A stretch of 64,000 nucleotides of DNA, taken from assembly GCF_007859955.1 (NCBI RefSeq), contig NZ_SJPR01000001.1, forward strand, positions 1,183,590-1,247,589, written 5' to 3'. A program made the translations under genes and the position numbers. Source of the stretch: Botrimarina colliarenosi. GTDB taxonomy: Bacteria; Planctomycetota; Planctomycetia; Pirellulales; Lacipirellulaceae. Positions 7,325 through 16,020 of this stretch are shown piece by piece; the stretch's first letter is position 1, and every line of letters begins with the position of its first letter. The notes beneath the pieces are model-generated. The model had not been told where the DNA came from and did not search any database. It saw only the letters and a list, made by a program, of their open reading frames with translations.

Positions 7325-9022
7325 CTAGAGGCTACCTGCGGGACACGGCGCCGTAGCCGACTCGCTCAACCGTCTCGCCGCCGCGACGTGTTGGTAGGTC
7401 GTGTAGCCGCCGGTCAGGTTGGCGGCGTTGTAACCGGCTTGCAACAGGATCCGCGTCGCGAGGTAGCCCCGTAGGCCCACCTTGCAGTAGGCGACAACGG
7501 GTTGATCGATCGAAATCTCGTCGAGGCGCTCACGCAGGTCGTCGACCGGCAGGTTGATGGCGCCGGGGACCGCTCCGGCGGCGTACTCCGCCGGCGTGCG
7601 GACATCGACGATCGTGACGTTCGCGGGCAGGATCCCATCGACGATCACCTCGGAATACATAACCGGGTGATCGTCCCGCAAGACGCCGGCAGCGATGAAG
7701 CCCGCCATGTTGACCGGGTCCTTGGCGGAGCCGTACTGCGGCGCGTAACAAAGCTCGGCCTCTTCGAGATCGAAGACCGTGAAGCCCGCCTGGATCGCCA
7801 TCGCCAGCACGTCGATCCGCTTGTCGACGCCCGCGCCGCCGACCGCCTGGGCGCCAAGAACGCGTCCCTCGTCGGGGCAGAACAGCAGCTTGATCGACAT
7901 CCCCTCGGCGCCGGGGTAATAACCCGCGTGGTTCGCCGGGTGGAGGTAGATCTTGTCGTACGCGACCCCCGCGGCCCGACACGCCTTCTCGCTGAGACCG
8001 GTCATCGCGGCGGTGCGGTCAAAGAGGCCGACGACCGCGGTCCCTTGCACCCCGGTAAACTCCAATTGGCGTCCGACACACGCGTCGGCGGCGATGCGTC
8101 CCTGGCGGTTGGCGGGCCCCGCCAGCGGGATCAGCGTCGGCTGTCCGGTAACATAGTTGCGGACCTGCACGGCGTCGCCAACGGCGTAGATGTGGGGGTC
8201 GCTGGTCTCCATCTGCTCGTCGACGACGATGCCGCCGCGCGCGCCGACTTCGAGCCCGGCGTCGGTCGCCAGGTGATTGTCGGGGCGGACGCCAATCGCC
8301 ATGACGGCGAAGTCGACGGCGATCGAATCGCCCCGCTTGGTTTCGATGCGGATCCCTTCCCCATCGACCTGGAACGCGATCACTTCGTCATTGAGACGCA
8401 GGTCGACGCCCGCCTCGGCAAGGCGCTCGGCTATGGGGGCGACCATCTCGGCGTCCCACGGCGTCAGCACCTGGCCGTTGCGTTCGACGAGCGTCGTCTC
8501 GATGCCCCGCCGCACGAGGTTCTCGGCCATCTCGATGCCGATGAACCCGCCGCCGACCACGAGGGCGCGCTTCGCCGCGAGCGTCGCCGCGTGCAGCCGG
8601 TCGGCGTCGGCGAGGTTGCGGAGCGTGTAGACGCCCGGCAGATCGATCCCTGGGATCGGCGGCCGCAGCGGCGCGGCGCCGGGGGCGAGGATCAACTTGT
8701 CGTACGACTCGTCGTACTCACGCCCGTCTTGCAGATCGCGGATCCGCACCGACTTCGCCCCGCGATCGATCGACAGCGCTTCGTGCCGGGTCCGGACGTC
8801 GAGGCGGTGGCGTTGGCGGAGCAGTTCGACGGGCGCCACCAGCAGCTTGTCGCGCGAGGCGATTTCACCGCCGATGTAATACGGCATGCCACAGTTGGCG
8901 AACGAGGGCTCGGCGCCCCGTTCAATCATGACGATCTCGGCCGACTCATCGAGCCGCCGCAACCGAGCCGCCGCGCTCGCCCCACCGGCAACGCCGCCAA
9001 CAATCACAACTTTCATTTGCAT
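7325..9022 (-). CDS. CoA-disulfide reductase with C-terminal rhodanese domain
   Basis: A 565-aa flavoprotein of the pyridine nucleotide-disulfide oxidoreductase family. An FAD-binding GGVAGGASAAARL motif starts near residue 9. SFANCGMPYYIGG carries the single active-site Cys (Cys44) diagnostic of CoA-disulfide reductases. The NAD(P)-binding GGGFIGIEMAENL and the second FAD motif YAVGDAVQV follow. A rhodanese domain fills the last ~100 residues with the active loop CKVGLRG. Such CoADR-rhodanese fusions reduce CoA disulfides, persulfides or polysulfides. An ATG two codons downstream (9016) is an equally good start. It lies 154 nt after the rhodanese/DUF2892 gene and is probably part of the ArsR-led sulfur operon. 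Confidence 0.9.
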   Translation of the reverse strand: MQMKVVIVGGVAGGASAAARLRRLDESAEIVMIERGAEPSFANCGMPYYIGGEIASRDKLLVAPVELLRQRHRLDVRTRHEALSIDRGAKSVRIRDLQDGREYDESYDKLILAPGAAPLRPPIPGIDLPGVYTLRNLADADRLHAATLAAKRALVVGGGFIGIEMAENLVRRGIETTLVERNGQVLTPWDAEMVAPIAERLAEAGVDLRLNDEVIAFQVDGEGIRIETKRGDSIAVDFAVMAIGVRPDNHLATDAGLEVGARGGIVVDEQMETSDPHIYAVGDAVQVRNYVTGQPTLIPLAGPANRQGRIAADACVGRQLEFTGVQGTAVVGLFDRTAAMTGLSEKACRAAGVAYDKIYLHPANHAGYYPGAEGMSIKLLFCPDEGRVLGAQAVGGAGVDKRIDVLAMAIQAGFTVFDLEEAELCYAPQYGSAKDPVNMAGFIAAGVLRDDHPVMYSEVIVDGILPANVTIVDVRTPAEYAAGAVPGAINLPVDDLRERLDEISIDQPVVAYCKVGLRGYLATRILLQAGYNAANLTGGYTTYQHVAAARRLSESATAPCPAGSL

Positions 9023-9176
9023 CGCTGATAGGTAAGGAGGAGACGCCCGCCGGCGTCACTTGTGCTGAGAATTGGATTCGTACGGTCCAAAGCGTCACGC
9101 TAAACGTTCTAAGCCGATACTCCGCTCGCGTCGCTTTGGATTCAGTCGAATGCGGCATTCCTATTTATTGGCCGCT

Positions 9177-9689
9177 TTACTGGGTTTGGTTCCAGGGCAT
9201 TCGCGCAATCAGCATTCCCATCGCGCACGTATCGGTGACGCCGGCGAAGACAAGCCCCGCGCCAACAAAGCCCGCCAGACCGAGCCAAGCGGGATGAACG
9301 AACGCGCCGAGCGCCGTGCCGATCACCACCAACGACCCCGCCGCGATCCGCACCTGTCGCTCGAGCGACATCGACTTCCGCCCGCGTTCGAACGGCAGAC
9401 CGGCCGACTCGCACGCCTCGGTTCCCCCGGCGACGTTGCTGAGGTCGCCCACGCCGGCGGCGGCGAGCTGGTCGCAAGCCTTCGCGCCGCGACTCCCCTT
9501 TTGACAGATCACATACAAGTGGCCGTCGTGCGTCTTGAAGTCGGCCGGCTGGAGCCGGTCGAGCGGCACGTTGCGGGCGCCGCGGACATGGACCTCACGG
9601 AACTCGGCCGGCGTGCGGACGTCGATGAGGTTGGGATTTCCTTGCCGGAGGGCCTCGGCAAGTTCGGCTGGCGAGATAGTCGCGTACAT
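9177..9689 (-). CDS. Rhodanese domain protein with DUF2892 membrane tail
   Basis: The 170-aa product has an N-terminal rhodanese domain (residues 1-105; LIDVRTPAEF, active Cys62 in CQKGSRG). A C-terminal membrane part has the layout of DUF2892: two hydrophobic helices with GTALGAFVHP, then a Cys-containing GVTDTCAMGMLIARMPW. Rhodaneses move sulfane sulfur, and the membrane anchor would place this at the inner membrane. The ATG at 9689 starts the rhodanese fold directly; the upstream alternative at 9776 would run into the ArsR gene. The gene starts 14 nt after the ArsR stop, so the two are surely co-transcribed. Confidence 0.85.
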   Translation of the reverse strand: MYATISPAELAEALRQGNPNLIDVRTPAEFREVHVRGARNVPLDRLQPADFKTHDGHLYVICQKGSRGAKACDQLAAAGVGDLSNVAGGTEACESAGLPFERGRKSMSLERQVRIAAGSLVVIGTALGAFVHPAWLGLAGFVGAGLVFAGVTDTCAMGMLIARMPWNQTQ

Positions 9690-9703
9690 CGCAGTGTTGG
9701 TGG

Positions 9704-10060
9704 CTAGGGGGACGACGGCGCTCTGCGAGTTGTCGGTGTGTTGACCTTTTTCACGCCGAACCGGGCCTCGATGCACTCGAGGATCGACTCGAGGTGCGTC
9801 TCGGTGATCTGGTAGTAGCGTCGCCGTCCCTCCTTAACGCTCTCGAGGAACCCACACCGCTGCATCAGCCGGAGGTGTTCCGACGCCACGTGGCTCGCCA
9901 CGCCGCACGACTCGGCAAGTTCGCCCACGGTGAAGTCCCCCTGCCGCAACATCTGCAGCATCCGCAGCCGGTGCGGGTGTGCCAGCACCTTGAGGCATTC
10001 GGCCGCTTGGGCGAGCGTCTCGAGATCGGTGAGCTGCAGCTTGCGGGGCGGATTGTTCAT
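9704..10060 (-). CDS. ArsR-family transcriptional regulator
   Basis: A 118-aa winged-helix regulator. The order is typical: AECLKVLAHPHRLRMLQML, the recognition helix region VGELAESCGVASHVASEHLRLM, and the wing GFLESVKEGRRRYYQI. Cys residues occur in the first helix, in the recognition helix (ESCGV), before the wing (QRCGF) and near the C-terminus (LECIEA). The full metal-binding ELCVCDL site of classical ArsR is absent, so redox or persulfide sensing is possible but unproven. It is the first gene of a set with two sulfur-transfer proteins, which suggests it represses them. Confidence 0.88.
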   Translation of the reverse strand: MNNPPRKLQLTDLETLAQAAECLKVLAHPHRLRMLQMLRQGDFTVGELAESCGVASHVASEHLRLMQRCGFLESVKEGRRRYYQITETHLESILECIEARFGVKKVNTPTTRRAPSSP

Positions 10061-10081
10061 CGGGCGGAGCCGGTCGCTAAG

Positions 10082-10100
10082 GGATTAATATATCGGAACC
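10082..10100 (-). promoter_or_regulatory. AT-rich promoter/operator candidate for the ArsR operon
   Basis: An AT-rich tract in otherwise GC-rich DNA lies about 20-40 nt upstream of the ArsR start. On the minus strand it contains TATATT (10087-10092) as a possible -10 box. The matching -35 is weak. Confidence 0.35.
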
Positions 10101-10253
10101 TTACGACTTATCCATCCATAGGGTTCGCAGGTTAGGGCCGAAAAAACGCAATCCGCGATCTCTCGGCCACCGGTTGGTGTCCGCTAGCCCCCAAGGCTCC
10201 TGCCGCTTACCATCCGCGGAGCGGAACTCCTTCCTACGGCGTGAGATACGGCT

Positions 10254-11231
10254 ATGGCCTCCAACGTTTTCGCCGGTGTCGATATCGGCGGCACCAACAT
10301 CAAGATCGGGCTCGTCGATGACGCGGCCCAGACGCTCGCCCACGAGTCGCTTCCCACCGAGCAAGAACGCGGTCCGGCGGACGCCGCCCAACGGGTTGCC
10401 GAGGCCCTCAAACGCCTCGCCGCCAAGGCGGGCGTCACCGTGGCCGATATCACGGCGGTCGGCCTCGCGTCGCCGGGGCCGATGGACCTCAAGACGGGCC
10501 AGCTGCTCTGCCCGGGGAACCTCCCTCAGTGGCACAACACGCCGCTCCGCGACCTGTTCGAGAAGGCGACCGGCAAGCCCGTTAACTACGAGAACGACGC
10601 CAACGCCGCCGCCTACGGCGAGTACTGGGCCGGCGCCGGCGACCGGTTCGATTCCCTCGTGATGGTGACGCTCGGCACCGGCGTCGGCGGCGGCATTATC
10701 CTCGACGACAAGGTCATCGACGGCGCCCACAGCTGTGGCGGCGAGATCGGCCACATCATCATCGACGCCGCCGAGGACGCCCCGCTCAACTCGCTCGGCA
10801 TCCGCGGCACGCTCGAAGGGTTCTGCGGCAGCTACGGCGTCGTCGGCCGCGCGCAATCGGCGATTTCCGACCGCTTCGTCGAGACCTCGCTGCGGGACGT
10901 CATCGAGGGGGGCGAAGAGCTCACCCCGCTGTTGATCGCCAACGCCGCCGAAGCGGGGGACGAGCTGGCGATGAAGGTCGTCCTGGAGACCGCCCGCTAC
11001 CTCGCCATCGGCATCGTCACGGTCGTCCACACCGTCGACCCCGAGGCGGTCGTCATCGGCGGGTCGTTGACGTTCGGCGGCGCCGGCCACCCGCTCGGTG
11101 AGAAGTTCCTCGCCGCCGTCCGCGAAGAGACCAACGCCCGGCTCATCCCCAGCCTCCGCGGCCAAAAGCCGATCGAATTCGCCAAGCTCGGCGGCAGCGC
11201 CGGCTACATCGGCGCCGCGGGCCTCGCCTGA
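10254..11231 (+). CDS. ROK-family sugar kinase (glucokinase-like) lacking the zinc motif
   Basis: The 325-aa product is a ROK kinase: N-terminal phosphate loop VDIGGTNIKIGLVD, catalytic ENDANAAAYGEY, GTGVGGGIILDDK and GEIGHI, and a C-terminal VIGGSL adenosine-site motif. It probably phosphorylates glucose or a related hexose. Most ROK proteins carry a CxCGxxGCxE zinc site after the GEIGH motif. Here the aligned segment reads NSLGIRGTLEGFC (about residues 179-191), so all three motif cysteines are absent. A ROK repressor is unlikely because there is no N-terminal helix-turn-helix. The gene precedes transaldolase, suggesting a sugar-catabolism grouping, but 329 nt with a palindromic repeat separates them. 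Confidence 0.87.
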   Translation: MASNVFAGVDIGGTNIKIGLVDDAAQTLAHESLPTEQERGPADAAQRVAEALKRLAAKAGVTVADITAVGLASPGPMDLKTGQLLCPGNLPQWHNTPLRDLFEKATGKPVNYENDANAAAYGEYWAGAGDRFDSLVMVTLGTGVGGGIILDDKVIDGAHSCGGEIGHIIIDAAEDAPLNSLGIRGTLEGFCGSYGVVGRAQSAISDRFVETSLRDVIEGGEELTPLLIANAAEAGDELAMKVVLETARYLAIGIVTVVHTVDPEAVVIGGSLTFGGAGHPLGEKFLAAVREETNARLIPSLRGQKPIEFAKLGGSAGYIGAAGLA

Positions 11232-11266
11232 GCGGCGCAGCAGAAGTAGCGGGCGGTAGCAGAAGT

Positions 11267-11407
11267 CCCCCTCCCTTCCAGGGAGGGGCTAGGGGACGGT
11301 CGGGATGATCAGGACAGGATGACTCTCCTGTGATGAACGGGCCTGTGATGAACGGGATCACCCTCCCCACGATTGTCGACATAGCGGCTTCCCTAAAAAG
11401 GAGGGGG
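11267..11407. repeat. Palindromic intergenic repeat, CCCCCTCCC family (copy 1)
   Basis: The ends are inverted (TCCCCCTCCCTTCCAGGGAG at the left, AAAAAGGAGGGGGA at the right). Inside, GATCAGGACAGGA is followed by two copies of CTGTGATGAACGGG. The interior is in the opposite orientation to the copies at 59505 and 60409. This is the main content of the 329-nt gap between the ROK and transaldolase genes; the rest shows only short GC-rich hairpins. Confidence 0.75.
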
Positions 11408-11560
11408 ATACGCTGGGCGCCGCTTCACGACGCCTGTCCCCCGACGACGGATCCCTGATCGTGGACCCCAGGGGCGTCAGCCCCAACGGTTGCCCTCGCG
11501 GCCCGCGAGGCGGATACTTCGCGCAGACCCCTCGCCCGTCTCGTTGAAGGACCGCCCGCC

Positions 11561-12616
11561 ATGCCTACGCCGCTCGAATCGCTCGTCGCTTCCGGAACCA
11601 AGCTGTGGCTCGACTCGGTCGACCCCGACTTGGTGGAGAAGAACATCGCCCTCGGCGCCACCGGCGCGACCTCCAACCCGGCGATCATTTCGGACCTGGT
11701 CAAGACGGGCCGCTACGACACGCTGATCGGCGAGCTCGTCAGCGAGGGCTTCAACGACGACGACATCGCCTGGGGCCTCGCCGACCACGTCGTCGAGACG
11801 GCCCAAGAGGCCTTCGAGCCGACCTGGGAAAAGACCGGCGGTGACGATGGCTGGGTCAGCTTCGAGCTCGACCCGCTGATCGAGGACCCCGAGGCCGACC
11901 TGCCACACGCCGACCGGGTCGCCCGCTATATCGAGCTCGGCAAAGAGTGGTTCGCCGACCAGCCGAACCGCATGATCAAGGTCCCCGGCACGCCGGCCGG
12001 GATCGACGCCCTCGAAGAGCTCTGCGCCGCCGGCGTGACGCTCAACGTGACGCTCCTCTTCACGCTCGACCAGTACGAGCGGGCCCGCGACGCCGTCTGG
12101 CGTGGCGCCCAACGGCGCGACGACCTCTCGACCTTCAAGAGCGTCTACAGCATCTTCGTGTCGCGGATCGACGTCTACACGGAAAAGCACTGCCCCGACC
12201 TCGAAGCCCCGGCGCAGGGCCAGGTCGGCGTCGTCAACGCCAAGCGGGTCTGGCAGGCCAACCAGGCGTTCTGGGCCGACAAGGGGCTTAAGCTCAACCA
12301 AGAGATCATCTTCGCGAGCACCGGCACCAAGGACCCCAACCAGAAGCCGTGGAAGTACGTCGAGGCCCTCGCCGGCAGCGACATCCAGACGAACCCGCCA
12401 GCGACCAACGACGCCGCCCAGGCGAGCGGCGTCACGTTCATGCGCCGCGTCGACGAGATGCCGAGCCCCGCGGTCCTCACGGCGATTGACGCCACGGTCG
12501 ACTTCAACGCCCTGCACGACACGCTGATGCGCGAGGGGGTGCAGAAGTTCGCCGACCCCCAAAAGGCCCTGCTAGCGGCGATCGCCGCAAAGCGCGCCGA
12601 ACTGGCCACGGCGTGA
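11561..12616 (+). CDS. tal: Transaldolase
   Basis: The 351-aa enzyme of the non-oxidative pentose phosphate pathway interconverts sedoheptulose-7-phosphate plus glyceraldehyde-3-phosphate with erythrose-4-phosphate plus fructose-6-phosphate. Signature motifs are [18 protein letters not shown] (residues ~35-42), NRMIKVPGT with Schiff-base Lys140, and [11 protein letters not shown]. The length and the [13 protein letters not shown] segment suit the longer actinobacterial/cyanobacterial-type transaldolases more than the short TalC type. The ATG at 11561 is preceded by GAAGGA at a suitable distance. Confidence 0.93.
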   Translation: MPTPLESLVASGTKLWLDSVDPDLVEKNIALGATGATSNPAIISDLVKTGRYDTLIGELVSEGFNDDDIAWGLADHVVETAQEAFEPTWEKTGGDDGWVSFELDPLIEDPEADLPHADRVARYIELGKEWFADQPNRMIKVPGTPAGIDALEELCAAGVTLNVTLLFTLDQYERARDAVWRGAQRRDDLSTFKSVYSIFVSRIDVYTEKHCPDLEAPAQGQVGVVNAKRVWQANQAFWADKGLKLNQEIIFASTGTKDPNQKPWKYVEALAGSDIQTNPPATNDAAQASGVTFMRRVDEMPSPAVLTAIDATVDFNALHDTLMREGVQKFADPQKALLAAIAAKRAELATA

Positions 12617-12871
12617 CCAAAAGAATCGCTGTTTTCTTTTTGGAACCGGTCCCGCTCCCAGACGCGCGAGGTCCTTCTAACAGTTTGGGTTCGCGCACGT
12701 GGCCAAATCGTTGGTTGCAACACAACGGGGCTGTCGTCTCTACGCACACGGCTGCCACAGGCGAAGTGAGTCGTGCGAAGTTCTAGGAACCTCTGACGCC
12801 CGAGGGGCGACTGAAGGATTGCGGCCGTCGCCAATCGTCCACGGGTCGACCTTGCGTGGGAGCCTACTCGC

Positions 12872-14074
12872 ATGACCTTTCCGATCCTTGCGTTAGCGGT
12901 CGCGGCCCTCACAAGCGAGTTGGACGTCACGGTTCTCCGCTCGGAACGCTTCGCCGAGGCCAAGTTCGGCCTTCGCGATCGAATCTTTATCGTTCAGGAC
13001 GCCTGGGAATTGGAGCGTTGCCGGCGACTGCTGCCGGATTTCCCCCCGATTGATATCCGGACGGAGCACGCCGTTATTGTCCCGAGTTGGAGGTGGCGTC
13101 GACGTGAGATCGAATCGATCGAGTCCGAGGGCGACGATCTCGTGGTGCGAATAAAGCAAAGCCCCCGTCCCAGACCCGGCACAATTACTACGACGGACTA
13201 TGTCCCTCCCGATCTTTTCGTTGCGAAGGCTCCCGTCTGCGGTGGTACGGTGCGTTTTCTGATCAACGACCGCCTGGACCACGTTGTCCTGCGCGGTGAC
13301 GCGTTGGCAGCACGTACGACGGATTTGCTTGCGGACCTCCTCGCCTGGAAGTCAGGGAGGCGTTGGACCGCAGAGGAGTGGCTCGCACGCTACCGATACG
13401 AATATCGCAACAAGCTCGACGGCGAAGAGCTTGACGACGCTCTCACGGTGTTTCGCCGCGACTACACCGAAAGGCGCTGTCGGGTGATCTTAAAAGAGTT
13501 GGCGCAACTCCAAGACCGGACGGTCACGCCACGGCTGGTGGGAGTTGCGGCTTGGCTCGGTCCTCACGACGCGATGGTGGGGCATTTGCGCCAAACCCTG
13601 GTGGCGCTGGGGGGTAACGAGACGGTCCGGGCCTGCGAGCTGTTGCTCGAACTTGAGAACGAGCAAGCCCGCTTGGTTGCGATCTTGGCCTTGTCGGACT
13701 TGTCGATTCCATCGACGCGACCCATGGCCCATGCCCACTTGGCGGATTCGTGTGATGCGGCTGCACGAACAGCCAAAACCCTCTTGCATCAGCTCGGGCT
13801 CTCCGTCGAGGACGTTGCGCCAATCACCGAAGCGATCGAGGCGTTGGAACGACAGGCCCAGGCCAAAGGAGCCGATTGCCGGGCAAAGTGGGCCCTCGCC
13901 AACTCACTCGTGAGTATTTTGGAAGCCCTCGGACCGGAAGCCGAGTCGGCGATCCCGCTGCTCACACGGCTCGCCACAGGACCTCCGAATTGCTTTTCCG
14001 ATCAGATCCGTCCCAAGGCGAACGACGCCCTCGCCGCGATCTCGGCCGGGCTGGTTCCAGGGTCTGCGCCTTAG
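12872..14074 (+). CDS. Hypothetical protein with helical-repeat C-terminal half
   Basis: The 400-aa product has a weak signal-like N-terminus (FPILALAVAALTS). The N-terminal third is beta-rich with no recognised motif. The C-terminal half is made of paired helices (AAWLGPHDAMVGHLRQTLVAL, ELLLELENEQARLVAILALS and a segment naming AIPLLTRLA near the end), the pattern of HEAT-type repeats. Function unknown. Its base composition looks slightly less GC-rich than its neighbours. The stop codon overlaps the stop of the convergent pectate-lyase-like gene by four bases, so there is no terminator between them. Confidence 0.7.
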   Translation: MTFPILALAVAALTSELDVTVLRSERFAEAKFGLRDRIFIVQDAWELERCRRLLPDFPPIDIRTEHAVIVPSWRWRRREIESIESEGDDLVVRIKQSPRPRPGTITTTDYVPPDLFVAKAPVCGGTVRFLINDRLDHVVLRGDALAARTTDLLADLLAWKSGRRWTAEEWLARYRYEYRNKLDGEELDDALTVFRRDYTERRCRVILKELAQLQDRTVTPRLVGVAAWLGPHDAMVGHLRQTLVALGGNETVRACELLLELENEQARLVAILALSDLSIPSTRPMAHAHLADSCDAAARTAKTLLHQLGLSVEDVAPITEAIEALERQAQAKGADCRAKWALANSLVSILEALGPEAESAIPLLTRLATGPPNCFSDQIRPKANDALAAISAGLVPGSAP

Positions 14075-15687
14075 CTAATGGTGTCGACGTTGTTTCCCAG
14101 ATTCGAGTAGTCCACTTTCTCACGGGGGTTTGTGCCATTCAGGTACTCCTCAACGTTCGTGTAGCCGTCCCCGTCGTCGTCCTTGCTTCCATCGGCGGCT
14201 GACTTTGGGTTGAGATCGTACTTCGCTTCCCACTCGTCGGGCATGCCATCTTGGTCGGTGTCGGCGCCGACCTCGGCTGGCGCGTAGGAGTAGTCGGGGT
14301 AGCCGCCAACTTCATCGGGATGGCGCAGGATCCCGGTGCTGGTGGCTGCTTTTCCGGTGCGGACCATTTCGGTGACCCGCTCGTCCACCTCGTCGCGATG
14401 GGGCAGCGTGGCGCCCGCTTTCGAGAGGACTTCTTCGAAAGCGTTGGAGGCGGTCTGCTGATTGATCGGCCATCCTGCGAACGGCGTATAGACTCGGGCG
14501 TGCTTGATCTCGCCCCCGCCCGCATCCAACCGCATCCCCTTCCAATTGTCGGCGGTCACTTCGGGAGAGCCCTCGACAAGGTTCCCTGCGACGTACCACT
14601 TGCCGGGACGACTGTCGGTTTTCGGGTACCAGCCGCCGCTCTCGAACCGTCTCGGTGGAGACGACTGTGACCGCTGCTCGATCTTGGCGATCGTGTGAAG
14701 CATGTCGTCGTTCGTCGCCGGGCCCGCCTTGTAGTAGTTATTGATGACGTTGATCAGGGAGGTCTCGTCGCCGCCGTCCATGGTCCGATGCCCCCAGTTG
14801 AAGATCACGTTATTGCGATAGTCAAAGTCGCCACTCATGCCGATTGAGGGATTCCGGCCGGTGTTGCAGGCGAAAAGGTTGTGGTGGAACGTCGCGTTGT
14901 GGCCTCCCCACGTCCCGCCAAACTCGTGGCCGGGTCCAAGCGCCTCGCTCGAGATACAGTACTGGATCGTCAGATTGCTGACGGGGTTCTTGATCTGAGT
15001 GACCTTCCCGTGCGCAGGGGGGACCTTGGGGTCGTTGTCCATCCAGCGGTAGAGCGAGAGGTTCTCGTCACGGCCCCAACTGGCGGTGCAGTGATCGACG
15101 ATGATCTGCCCGACGGGATTGCCCCCGATGTTGTCCGAACCTTGACCCCCCGAGGGATTGCCACGCCGCACCCTGAGGTGTCGGAGGATGACGTTGCGGG
15201 TGTTGATGTTCAACGAATGATTCGAGAGGCAGATTCCGTCGCCCGGCGCCGACTGGCCCGCGATCGTGATGTCGGCGTTGTCGATGTCAAGATTCGACTT
15301 CAGCGCGATGACGCCTGCGACACGGAAGGTGACGATGCGTGGCCCTTCGGCGTCGATGGCGGCTCGCAAGCTGCCCGAGCCGCTGTCGTTGAGATTGGTC
15401 ACGGCGATGACCCTTCCGCCGCGGCCCCCCGTGGCGAACATGCCTCCGCCCCACGCGCCGGGGAACGCCGGAATTCCGTACGGCATCATGAAGGGCACCG
15501 GCGGCGCCATGCCGGGCTCAGGTTCGGAAACCGAAAGCGGCTTGGTTTTACTCGGCTTGGTTTCAGTCGACGGGGTTTCGTTCGACGGGGTTTCACTCGA
15601 CGGGAGAGCTCCGTCGCTCGCCAGAGCAACGCGACCACCCGTCAGAAAAGCCAGTGACAGAGAGGCTATCAACAATCGGTTTGTCAT
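14071..15687 (-). CDS. Secreted pectate-lyase-like polysaccharide lyase
   Basis: The 538-aa secreted protein begins with a signal peptide (residues ~1-24) and a Ser/Thr/Pro/Glu linker made of short repeats (SETPSNETPSTETKP). A right-handed beta-helix domain of the pectate lyase superfamily follows: AFPGAWGGGMFATGGRGG, VTNLNDSGSGSLRAAID, ILRHLRVRRG, IIVDHCTASWGRDE and HHNLFACNTGRNPS. Near the C-terminus, DTDQDGMPDEW and DDDGDGYTNVEEYLNG are calcium-loop repeats of the thrombospondin-3 type. The start at 15687 has AGGA 5 nt upstream and begins the signal peptide. Its substrate could be pectin or an algal uronan; the precise PL family is not certain. Confidence 0.85.
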   Translation of the reverse strand: MTNRLLIASLSLAFLTGGRVALASDGALPSSETPSNETPSTETKPSKTKPLSVSEPEPGMAPPVPFMMPYGIPAFPGAWGGGMFATGGRGGRVIAVTNLNDSGSGSLRAAIDAEGPRIVTFRVAGVIALKSNLDIDNADITIAGQSAPGDGICLSNHSLNINTRNVILRHLRVRRGNPSGGQGSDNIGGNPVGQIIVDHCTASWGRDENLSLYRWMDNDPKVPPAHGKVTQIKNPVSNLTIQYCISSEALGPGHEFGGTWGGHNATFHHNLFACNTGRNPSIGMSGDFDYRNNVIFNWGHRTMDGGDETSLINVINNYYKAGPATNDDMLHTIAKIEQRSQSSPPRRFESGGWYPKTDSRPGKWYVAGNLVEGSPEVTADNWKGMRLDAGGGEIKHARVYTPFAGWPINQQTASNAFEEVLSKAGATLPHRDEVDERVTEMVRTGKAATSTGILRHPDEVGGYPDYSYAPAEVGADTDQDGMPDEWEAKYDLNPKSAADGSKDDDGDGYTNVEEYLNGTNPREKVDYSNLGNNVDTIS

Positions 15688-16020
15688 CGTTTCCTGATCG
15701 GGACGGAGAGAAGTTCGGATGGGATCCGCTTTGGCTTGGACGAGCCTTTCGGCCGTTGCCTGGCTAAAGACGAGCGGTGTCGTTCGCCCCGACGGTCTCG
15801 GACGTGAGGGGCCTGGAGGCTTGCTCACGCCTCGTGGCGGCCACCGGCCGTCAACGACCTTCGAGGACGCCTACCTATCTGAAATCAAATGGAGGGCGAT
15901 CGAGGGCGAAGAACGCCTTTTATTGCGACACGCAGGGGCGATCCCGGTCCTCGAACCGGGGCGATCGACGCCTCGGCGAGGCGCCGTGACCTTTGTTGGC
16001 GAGTTTAGTTGGCGAGTTTA
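15688..16020. other. Intergenic region upstream of the lyase gene
   Basis: This 333-nt stretch lies between two minus-strand genes and should hold the lyase promoter, although no clear -35/-10 pair was seen. A 13-bp direct repeat (GTTGGCGAGTTTA at 15995-16007 and 16008-16020) abuts the stop of the esterase gene, and a short hairpin lies near 15942-15968. No ORF of its own. Confidence 0.5.

Noticed and set aside
7502..9028. A 508-codon plus-strand frame opposite the CoA-disulfide reductase
   Set aside because: The reductase frame carries FAD, NAD and rhodanese motifs; the opposite frame has none.
9086..9140. Inverted 9-mer TCCAAAGCG / CGCTTTGGA in the spacer before the CoA-disulfide reductase
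   Set aside because: The arms are short and 37 nt apart, with no U-tract; this is within chance expectation.
12617..12650. A weak CCAAAAGAA / TTCTTTTTGG hairpin after transaldolase
   Set aside because: The stem is AU-only and irregular, not convincing as a terminator.
15942..15968. A T-arm-like hairpin suggesting a tRNA
   Set aside because: No acceptor, D-arm or anticodon arm can be built around it.
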